Shown here one piece after another: positions 56,601 to 64,000 of a stretch of 64,000 nucleotides of DNA. How positions within the stretch are numbered: position 1 is the first letter of the stretch; every line of letters starts with the position of its first letter. Source of the DNA: Lytechinus variegatus (taxonomy: Eukaryota > Echinodermata > Echinoidea > Temnopleuroida > Toxopneustidae); NCBI RefSeq assembly GCF_018143015.1, contig NC_054746.1:31709129-31773128 (forward strand), given 5' to 3'. The position numbers were made by a program, and so were the translations under genes. The notes below the pieces were generated by a model that worked only from the letters and a program-made list of their open reading frames with translations, was not told where the DNA came from and ran no database searches.

Positions 56601-57599
56601 GCATTGTTTTGAAGAAATAACTTTAGTATTTCATTACCATTTTCTGCAATTTAACTATCAAATTTAAGAGCAGATTTAGGCATGTGATTTTCTTTGTAAA
56701 ATTTTGATACCCCCCCCACCAAATGACTTTTTGCTCTCCTTGCTTCAAATTGCTTTTACTCACTCATGCGTGGAAGAAAAATCATGTATGTTATACCAGC
56801 TGAAAGAGGACATTCTAAGCTTTTATATAGTGGTAGGTCATTTGTTTATTGTATTTGTGATTAAATTATGAAAAATCATCGCTAAACATCAGTTTTGTAG
56901 GATGCACTGTATATAACTGGTTAATTCAATGTACAGTACATGTACATGAAAGATTATATGCATACAATTTGAAAAATTATATGCATGTACATGAAAGATT
57001 ATATGCATACAATTTCAATAATTCCCTATGAACAAATTCTTTTTTACGATCTTCTTTTCTTGAACAGTATGTGTTGGAAATGAAGAAAAGGAATCATCTC
57101 AAATCAGCATTTATATAGCCTAGAAGATGATGATCATGAGAGTTTAATTGCTTAAACACATAGGCTTAGCATGTGTCTTGTGTGATATTTTGGGGGTGTA
57201 ATGCAATTATTTTCACCAAAAGAAGTTGCACTGCACAGCAATGACAAAGCAAGTTTACATATACACACAAGGCTCATTAGGTTCGGCCAAATAGATAAAA
57301 AGTATTTCTTAATGGTGTTAAATAACAATTATAAAAATATACATGGTAAGCATACCCACGACTATATCTAAAGAGCAAGCACTTTACAGCGGAATTTTCA
57401 CTACTTTTTTCTGAGTGACATAATGAATGTGCAAGCTCACAAATCATTAAATTAATTTCTCAGATCAGTGGCTTACTTGAATAAGTAACTTGGGTAAGAC
57501 ATCTATCTTGGGTGATCGAGCATGTCTGAATGTTGTTGGATCCGATGCAGTTATCATTGGTGTCCTCACTGGAACATCGGTAACACTGCAGACCTTCAG
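53453..57599 (-). CDS. Ly6/uPAR three-finger, probably GPI-anchored protein (two exons visible)
   Basis: Exon 57477-57599 (acceptor TCTCAAG|CTGAAG, donor TTCAA|GTAAGC) encodes EGLQCYRCSSEDTNDNC and TCSITQDRC, the canonical LxCYxC opening of a Ly6 domain. Exon 53453-53691 (acceptor GTGAAG|GAGAGC) encodes CASVQGC, YYFC, WGCVECCPEDRCN (the CCxxDxCN signature), then a Ser/Asn-rich spacer and a hydrophobic C-terminus (SWIPLITSIGIIFYYEL), suiting GPI-anchor processing. Both exon starts are phase 1, as usual for this family. About 120 residues with 12 cysteines are visible. A signal-peptide exon must lie further upstream (above 57.6 kb on the minus strand) and was not found. Likely an extracellular surface adaptor; ligand unknown. 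The 3.8-kb intron holds a LINE tail and a repeat array. Confidence 0.82.
54030..54140 (-). mobile_element. 3' tail of a 5'-truncated LINE
   Basis: On the minus strand a run like gccttctggctgtgtaacat ... aaataaaccatgattg ends in tandem (AATTG)n, the kind of short-repeat tail seen on CR1/L2-type LINEs. No coding part remains. Confidence 0.5.
54141..55279. other. AT-rich intronic sequence
   Basis: Within the Ly6 intron. No exon or structured repeat recognised. Confidence 0.4.
55280..56385. repeat. Third tandem array with five perfect DR1 motifs
   Basis: The left arm (ccgtctcacctgcatcatgc, then ttcaatatagcagcagtg) and right arm (gttgacgccgccgccgccg, tcggaaaagcggcgcc, agtctcactttgcttcgcag) bound core units of ~150-170 bp. 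tgacctttgacct is perfect at 55488-55500, 55641-55653, 55804-55816, 55967-55979 and 56159-56171. The right end folds (GTCTCAC ... GTGAGAT). It lies in the Ly6 intron. Confidence 0.9.
56938..57024. repeat. Short tandem duplication, ~46 bp x 2
   Basis: The block gtacatgaaagattatatgc followed by atacaattt occurs twice in a row with one extra attatatgcat. Confidence 0.8.
57477..57599 (-). CDS. Ly6 gene, first half of domain
   Basis: 123 nt, phase 1 at both ends; carries the first five cysteines. The longer open frame on this strand (57465-57713) is a different, non-coding frame. Confidence 0.82.
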
Positions 57600-58302
57600 C
57601 TTGAGAAAGGAGAGGAGGAAGGGAAAAAAGGAAGTAGGTATAGATTTAGAGCCTTCTTTTATTTTATCATTTTCATGAATTTTAAGGTCAGGGCACTCAA
57701 ATGCACTGTACACATGTTAGTGCTACAAGTCAGATGGACTGTTAGAGTTTTTTCAGAATTTTGATTTGGTGCGGGTTTGACAATGTACTACCGTTAAATA
57801 AATTATCAAATACAAATAAAAGATTGCCAGGACTGAGCAAACAAAACATTCATTTTATTGGGTCAGCAATTAATTTGAAAAATTTTGTTTTTAAAAGGAA
57901 TGGTTATAAAAACTGTTTAATAGATTATTTTTATTTATTTTTTCCGACAAAAATTAACAGGATAAACAATTGATCTCCACTCAACTGCTGTTATACCAGA
58001 AAAAAACTTCACAATCCACTCATATGAAATATTAAAGTCCATATTCTTTTAAAAGTAGTTTAATATGGTAAATGAATTGCTCTAAAAAGATGAATTATCA
58101 ATTGGTTCTTAGTCCTGATAGGTCAATGCCGGCAGGGTACCAGTAGGAAGTAATTCCTCACAAAGCTGTGTGCTCCAGAATAGGTTGCCTAGCTTAGCCG
58201 GAGTAATAATAATGCAGGGCCCGCTGGAAGAAAAGTATTTGGAACTGAAGTGGCTACCCTGGGTAAATATCCTTGTTTGTCCGTCGATGCAGCGAGGATC
58301 AT
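57600..58302. other. Non-coding, upstream of the visible Ly6 exon
   Basis: Positions about 57970-58140 are a diverged copy of about 38080-38260 (ctccactcaactg-tgttatacc ... ggtaaatgaatt), showing a dispersed repeat. No exon found. Confidence 0.4.
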
Positions 58303-58610
58303 CTACTCATCCTGAGGTTTATTACCTTGATGGGTCCGCAGATGGCTAGTCAGGCCGATCTGTGCCCTAAATAGTCTCTGGCAGTGTGGACAGGGAATAT
58401 TGGCTGCTGCTACAGGGCTGGCAGTCCTTGCCTTCCTGCGGGCTACGGCCACTACAGTCCTATTGGCCTCACATGCTTCAGCATCCTTATGTACAGCTGT
58501 TCGCCATGCTCCTCTTGGGCTTTCTGGTCCCATGTGTCATGGTTGATGTTAAAAGACTTAAGTGTTGCTTTTAGTATGTCTTTAAAGCGCTTCTTTGGGC
58601 CTCCATGAGA
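58303..58610 (-). pseudogene. LINE ORF2 C-terminal fragment with C2H2 finger
   Basis: On the minus strand, GGPKKRFKDILKATLKSFNI begins near 58610. After a one-base shift the frame gives EACEANRTVVAVARRKA and IPCPHCQRLFRAQIGLTSHL followed by RTH, then TGA/TAG. This combination is typical of the 3' end of LINE ORF2 genes in animals. No reverse transcriptase part is attached. Not a host zinc-finger gene. Confidence 0.78.
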
Positions 58611-58805
58611 GCGCCTTCCTTCCTAGAGCTCGCCAAACAGAAGTTTATTTGGAAGACCGGGTAAATATACCATCATCATCATCATTATTACTAGCAGCAA
58701 TTACCGGTGGCAGCGCAGGGGTTATATCATTTTTCTTTATCAAGGTGTGTGTATGTACAGCTAGACTGAAAGCCAAGCAGTTTATTGATAACTGGGCATT
58801 TTAAA

Positions 58806-59414
58806 GGTAACTGACGTTACATGGCACAATTTTACGCACCTTTCATTGTGTGTATATCTCTAAAACAAATGATGGGAGTTTGCTTTTGATAGAACTGTGA
58901 AAAAGTGAACCTTGCTGTATACTCTGATACTAAGTTTTTCAATGTAACTACATTTGTTATGCATCAGCAAGCAAAAATGTGTTGGTAACTGACATTACAC
59001 AAAAAGGACATGCAATTTCACGGTGTTCAGTAAAATTGAAAGATCTCATGTCCCTGAGTCGATTGAGTAATAATGTGAATATGTAAATATATACCTTCAT
59101 TACTAGGTTAAGATGTGTCAAAATATTAAATAATTTCTCTTTGTCTTTTGGGGGCTATGATAATTTTTTCCACGACTATAATGGTAACTGACGTTACAGT
59201 AACTGATGTTACACTTAATTTGCCATAGAGATAACACATGAAAGTCAAATGTGTGGAATCATTGCATTATATCTTCTGTGCAGGGCTTCACATGAAAGTG
59301 GACTTGATGTGGAAGTATACTTTCTACAAACATTTAAATGAAAAAACTTTTTCTTTTTCTGAATTTATATTCTTTGATTTAAAAATTGTATTATTTGTCG
59401 GTAACTGACATTAC
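58806..59414. repeat. Five dispersed GTAACTGACGTTAC motifs
   Basis: (G)GTAACTGA(C/T)(G/A)TTAC occurs at 58806-58820, 58984-58998, 59183-59197, 59199-59212 and 59400-59414. Each is an interrupted palindrome (GTAAC ... GTTAC). The intervening sequence shows no obvious similarity. Confidence 0.85.
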
Positions 59415-60329
59415 ACATGAAGATCTACCAGTGCTATATGATTTTCAAAGGCATAATTTTCTTGGTACTTATATGTAAGGCTCGTTAAAATCATAAAAGT
59501 TCCATAATACTTCACTTTTTTAATTATCAAAAGATAATACATGAATGTTTTACTTACTCGGGGGGGGGGGGGGTCACAGCAGCTACATGTATTCAAATAG
59601 TAATTTAATACTGCATTGACTGTACATATGGATTTTTCTGACTATGCACCCATTTATATTCATCAGTTTTATATTGACTTTTTAAATCCTTTCCTCCCCT
59701 CAAAAAGGCAAAATGAATAAGGGTCACCTCCACTATGCTTCCCCTCCCCCAAATCTCATGCAGCGATGTAGTTATTGATTTCTATTCTGGTCAGTGCAAG
59801 CAATGCTTACAGACAGTGCACATCTGTCAGATTTGAATTCTCTTCATAATTCATTCTCTTTGCTAATTTCCTTTTAAGCTGTCAACAAAAAATAAACTCC
59901 AGCTTCTAAACTGAAACTGAACTACTTGTGTACTTGTAAATTTGAAAAAAAAAAACCCAGTTTAGATCCATGCAACATTGATCAGAACTGTCAAATTTCA
60001 CTTTTCATCTATACTTGTAAACCAAAAACAAAAATTGTATCACACATCTACACTACTAACAGGTACATGTATAAAAAACAGGAATTTACTTTTAGCCTGG
60101 AAATGCTCAAAAGAATCCTAGAAACCAATAAAGGGGCCCTGGCAACCCCCATTCATCGCTATGTTTAAGCTTATCAAATGTTGCAGATTTAGGCAATAGG
60201 TTGGGAAAAGTACCCCTCCCCCCCAAAAAAAAATTGTCTGATACAAACAATTAGGTACTTGGTTGGTAAGTGCATGTACATATGCAAAATTCATAATTTT
60301 ATATACAGTACCAGTCACCATTCTTTGAC
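59415..60329. other. Non-coding interval
   Basis: G-run at about 59562-59573. Open frames are short and without domains. Confidence 0.45.
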
Positions 60330-60461
60330 TGAATGATGTGACCACCAAAGATGCATTTCCACTCCCACGTATTGATGATTCATTGGACAGATTGTCTGGA
60401 TCACAATGGTTCTCAACTCTCGATCTGCAAAGTGGTTACTGGCAAGTAGAGATGTCAGAAC
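60330..60461 (+). pseudogene. Gypsy-type reverse transcriptase fragment, left part
   Basis: Encodes LNDVTTKDAFPLPRIDDSLD and FSTLDLQSGYWQVEM, the fingers/palm motifs of Ty3/gypsy-type reverse transcriptase (the LDLxSGYxQ block carries the first catalytic Asp). The fragment begins abruptly at 60330 and stops at the target site of the foldback insertion (60454-60461). Matching gypsy sequence resumes at 63985. Transposable-element relic. Confidence 0.88.
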
Positions 60462-60479
60462 GGTTACACTTCGTATTTC

Positions 60480-60966
60480 CGAAGCTTCGTAATTCCGAAG
60501 GTTCTTTATTCCGAAGGTTCGTAATTCCGAAACACGTAAATTGCCTATACCTCGATGTTCGTTAATCCGAAAACGAAAAAGGGTTCGTTAATCCGAACAT
60601 TTGTGGCGTAATTCCGACGATTCGTTATTCCGAAGGTTCGATAATCCGAAAACGAAATAAGGTTCGTTGTTCCGAAGGTTCGTTAATCCGAAAACGAAAT
60701 AAGGTTCGTTGTTCCGAAGGTTCGTTAATCCGAAAACGAAAAAAGGTTCGTTATTCCGAAGGTTCGTTGATCCGAAAACGAAATAAGGTTCATTTTTCCG
60801 AAGGTTCGTTAATCCGAAAACGAAATAAGGTTCGTTAATCCGAAAACAAAATAAGGTTCGTTTTTCCGAAGGTTCGTTAATCCGAAAACGAAATAAGGTT
60901 CGTTAATCCGAAAACAAAATAAGGTTCGTTAATCCGAAAACAAAATAAGGTTCGTTAATCCGAAAA
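60480..60966. repeat. Left-arm minisatellite of foldback element
   Basis: Units of 16 (ggttcgttgttccgaa) and 26 bp (ggttcgttaatccg plus aaaacgaaataa) alternate, then the 26-bp form dominates. Not a CRISPR: no conserved repeat with unique spacers. Confidence 0.92.
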
Positions 60967-63526
60967 ATGAAAACCGGGAAAGCAGAGGCAAGGGGAAGGG
61001 GGCGGGGGACACTGTTGCCGTTCAATTATCATATGAGGATGGGAAGGCAAGGGCGGCCGAACAAATTTTCGTTGGGGTAAAGCCAAAAAATGAAACTCAT
61101 ACGTCAAAATTGGGACTGTGGTGATATTTTCACCTTAAGATTATCATCTGCTTGAAGTCATTGTCTGTTTGATAGTGATTAAGTAGAGAATAACTTTTTT
61201 GAAGTGACTTCTTATTATGGCAAAATGTATATAGGCTTTATTTTTCGGGAGAGAGTATAATGAGCGAGCGGCTTGGTAAAACAAATTCAAAGGTGAAGTT
61301 GTATAACGTTTTTTGTGGTCAGTTATTCTTAAAATGGCATTATTGCGAGGTGTTGTGAGCGTGAATCACAAGCTAAACTTTAGGTTATTTCAATAAAAAA
61401 TGAAAATTAGTTTTTAAAAATCCGAGCAGATTTCTGCTGTCATTAAAAAGATGTGCATCTAACTAAAGAATTAACACGAGCGCAAAACGCGAGCTTAAAC
61501 ATACTGACCAGAAAAGGAACCTGTTAAAGAAAGCATTTAGTGACCTCTTTAGGATGCATATTTCACCAATCGAATGAGAGTGCGAAGCGCAAGCTGAAAT
61601 TTTTCAATATTCCAGCCTGAAAACTTAACTTAACTTGTATACTTTAAAAAGAGTATTTTATTTCGAAAAAACATGAAAAACGGCATATTTGTTTTTGAAA
61701 AAGGAACTTTCCCATTTTGGAAAATATTAATTCCCCTGTTTTTTATTCCATTTTTGATGCCCCCTGCCTCCCTCCTGGCGGATCCAACTTTCGTCAAATA
61801 GAGGGGGGGGGGAATTTTTTTTAGCCATATTTTCCTTGATCGGCAGTTTAAAGTTGATTTTTGTTTGTTTCTTTGAAAGGGTAGTCCTAACAGTCAATAA
61901 TTAGCTTTATCCTTATAAAATAAAGTAAATATGTAATAACATGATAAACCCTTTTTAAATAATGCGAGCGCAAGCTATATTTTTGTTAAAATGATGGGCA
62001 ATATGTTTGTGATCTTCAAAGCGAGATGCCTATGTAACTAAATTTAGATAATAACTGCTAGCAAGAAGCGCGAACAGAATTTTTAAATATATAAGCTCTG
62101 ATCTGATCTAAAGGGGACATTTTAAGAACTTTTTGCAGTTAGCCATGAAGACGATCGTGTTTTAGCCAATGGCGGCGGAACGTATTTTTTTTTTTTTGGG
62201 GGGGGCAAAGTAAAAAAAAAAGGGGCCAATAGGGGCAATTTGGTGCAAACGGATATTTTCACCATTAGATTATCATCTGTGTAAAGAGGTTGTGTGTTTT
62301 TGTAGTAACTAAATTGAGCACAATTTTTTAAGTGATCACTAAACCTGCTAAAGTTATATATTTACGTTTCATTTCTGCGAGCGTAGAGAGCAAGCGGTTT
62401 GGGGGAAATGTCAAATCTGAAGATGTAAAATTCACCTTTTTGGTCAATACTGTGAAAAGGGCATCCTTGTGAGATGTTGCGAGCGAATCACGTGCTCAAT
62501 CTTTTGGAAATTTCATGTGGGCCTAGAATGATGATATTGATAAAGATATCATTTACCCAGGGAAGCCACTTCAGTTCTGAAAACTATTCTCCCAGCTATT
62601 ATTATTTTTTTTACAAGAATGCTATAGAATGTCCAGTTTTCAGGTTGGAAAATCAGAAAAATTTGGCTCACGTTTCTCGCTCGCATCAAGTAATGTTTAT
62701 TGAGGAACTCATTCTATTCCTGGTTACAAAAAAGAAGTATGAAATGTCCAGTTTTCAGGTTGGAATATCACAAATTTTAAGCTTGCGGTTCGCGCTCTCA
62801 TTATTTAGTTCGTGAGATATATATTCTATTCATGAGTCACTAAATGCAGTCCTTAAAAGATTACTTTCTGAAGCCTGTTGCATAAAACTTTTTACCTGAG
62901 AAAACTCCGGTAAAAACTGAAAACTAAGGTTAGTCTGATTTCCGCTAATTACTTTAGCACAGGGCAAAAACTCCTGTAAAAACAACCTGAGTTTTCTCAG
63001 GTAAAAAGTTTCATGCAACGGGCCCCAGGTCAGTATATAAACAAATTACAACTCGCCCTCGCATTAATTCTTTAGAAAGATACACATCTTTCTCACGATT
63101 ACAAAAAATGCTCCGAATGCTCACTTCACGTCTTGTTACATGAAATGTCTACTAGTTTCAGCTTGCGATTCGCGCTTTCAACATCTCACAAGGATCATTA
63201 TTAGTATTATTTTTATTTTTATTACCAGCAGAAGCTGTTATTAAAAATGACATCCCCTCCAATACAAATCCTATTATCTAGAGGTTGCTCGCACGCTTCC
63301 AACACACTTGATCCCCTGCATCTTTAATTAAACCATTTGCTTATAGGCAGCAATTGCTCAGATAAAATCGAAATTAGCCTATGCTTGATCAGGGCGCCAT
63401 TCTTAATGAAATACATGCTTTGGCCCCAACACACATCATCGATCGTTATTACTATCATTGCATAATATCGTGTAATCTTGTAATGACAACATCGTTTTTG
63501 TTACCAAAATGAATTATTTTCATTTT
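60967..63526. other. Interior of foldback element
   Basis: Contains direct repeats about 1.1 kb apart (gatattttcacc-ttagattatcatctg at about 61121 and 62256), GCGAGCGC motifs in both orientations, and a partial copy of the 15.9-kb hAT-like element start near 61780. No ORF longer than ~110 codons, none with a domain. Confidence 0.6.
62873..63021. mobile_element. 149-bp hairpin MITE
   Basis: The arms TTTTACCTGAGAAAACTC and GAGTTTTCTCAGGTAAAA are exact complements. The outer parts (gttgcataaaac / gtttcatgcaac) pair with one mismatch. Nested in the foldback interior. Confidence 0.85.
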
Positions 63527-63978
63527 CGGAAATACGAACCTTATTTAATTTTCGGATTAACGAACCTTATTTCGTTTTCGGATTAACGAACCTTATTTCG
63601 TTTTCGGATTAACGAACCTTATTTCGTTTTCGGATTAACGAACCTTATTTCGTTTTCGGATTAACGAACCTTCGGAATTACGAACCTTATTTCGTTTTCG
63701 GATTAACGAACCTTCGGAATTACGAACCTTATTTCGTTTTCGGATTAACGAACCTTCGGAATTACGAACCTTATTTTGTTTTCGGATTAACGAACCTTCG
63801 GAATTACGAACCTTATTTCGTTTTCGGATTAACGAACCTTCAGAATTACGAACCTTATTTCGTTTTCGGATTGACGAACCTTCGGAATTACGAACCTTCG
63901 GAATTACGAACCTTCGGAAATACGAACCTTCGGAATAACCGAACCTTCGGAATTACGAAGCTTCGGAATTACGAATGT
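63527..63978. repeat. Right-arm minisatellite of foldback element
   Basis: Reverse complement of the left arm: ttcggattaacgaacc plus ttatttcgtt, interleaved with ttcggaattacgaacc. Unit order differs slightly from the left arm, so the arms have evolved separately by repeat turnover. Confidence 0.92.
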
Positions 63979-63984
63979 ATGCGT

Positions 63985-64000
63985 GTCAGAACAAGATCGG
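63985..64000 (+). pseudogene. Gypsy reverse transcriptase, continuation after the insertion
   Basis: The last 16 bases begin with the duplicated GTCAGAAC and continue with codons expected directly after the left fragment in gypsy-type reverse transcriptases. Truncated by the window end. Confidence 0.6.

Larger units (their letters stand above)
60462..63984. mobile_element. ~3.5-kb TU-like foldback element inside a gypsy element
   Basis: The left arm (about 60470-60966) is a tandem array of ggttcgttaatccgaaaacg-aaataa and shorter ggttcgttnttccgaa units. The right arm (about 63527-63978) is its reverse complement. Both outer edges share TTCGTAATTCCGAAGCTTCG. Flanks GTCAGAAC (60454-60461 and 63985-63992) are identical and extend to 9 bp with the preceding T. 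The interior has GCGAGCGC-type repeats, an internal element start (about 61780, ggcggatccaactttcg), and a MITE. No transposase. TU elements described in sea urchin have this structure (inverted arms of short tandem repeats); membership is inferred. Confidence 0.87.

Noticed and set aside
57465-57764. ORFs overlapping the Ly6 exon in other frames on both strands
   Set aside because: Only the minus frame giving LQCYRC ... TC...RC, with phase-1 splice sites, matches a known domain.
58303-58533. Host C2H2 zinc-finger gene
   Set aside because: The single finger and the surrounding KKRFKD and EACEANRT motifs are the usual C-terminus of LINE ORF2.
60480-60966. CRISPR-like array of short repeats
   Set aside because: Units are contiguous degenerate minisatellite without unique spacers, mirrored at 63.5 kb as an inverted arm, in a eukaryotic genome.

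Overview
This is a eukaryotic window with large introns, long AT-rich non-coding stretches and many nested mobile elements. It has no operons, Shine-Dalgarno sites, rRNA or CRISPR. A marine deuterostome, most likely an echinoderm and probably a sea urchin, is inferred from four things: the dispersed GCGAGCGCGAAGCGCGAGC repeats, a foldback element built like the TU elements known from sea urchins, tgacctttgacct-rich ~150-bp arrays of the kind seen in echinoderms and molluscs, and Ly6 and divergent rhodopsin-family GPCR genes. No species can be named from sequence alone.

Layout. 1-1616: satellite-like array. 2.9-3.9 kb: a 487-bp tandem duplication. 4.66-4.87 kb: first exon of an unrecognised basic protein (minus). 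5.16-6.41 and 15.90-18.00 kb: two copies of a hAT-like non-autonomous element, in opposite orientations. 7.99-8.55 and 18.86-19.45 kb: two copies of a TTAA-flanked foldback MITE. 9.65-9.78 kb: a perfect 131-bp palindrome. 12.70-13.34 kb: a foldback element. 15.06-23.19 kb: a complete three-exon GPCR gene (minus, 390 residues) that lacks several near-universal class A residues. 23.84-24.18 kb: a hairpin cluster. 25.3-26.4 kb: a second array. 30.18-30.82 kb: OTU-domain exons, partly duplicated at 46.38-46.87 kb. 31.29-36.57 kb: a seven-exon gene (plus) with a Tudor/chromo-like N-terminus, duplicated micro-exons, a Cys/His-rich module and ten 17-residue repeats. 37.61-40.60 kb: a hAT-like element carrying a second hAT-like element, each with a clean 8-bp target duplication. 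40.62-41.93 kb: a LINE endonuclease fragment. 47.8-52.4 kb: debris of a gypsy-type reverse transcriptase and a decayed transposon-associated gene, the latter in a 1.54-kb tandem duplication. 53.45-57.60 kb: a Ly6/three-finger GPI-type protein (minus, two exons visible). 55.3-56.4 kb: a third array. 58.30-58.61 kb: a LINE 3' zinc-finger fragment. 60.33-64.0 kb: a gypsy reverse transcriptase split by a ~3.5-kb TU-like foldback element.

Three host genes look functional or nearly so: the GPCR, the repeat-containing gene and the Ly6 gene. All three are predicted receptor, surface or nuclear proteins with no evident link to one another. The rest is mobile-element archaeology, which can be read in unusual detail because several target-site duplications are intact. 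Exon structures were deduced by eye from reading frame plus GT/AG sites and intron phase. No transcript or database evidence was available.
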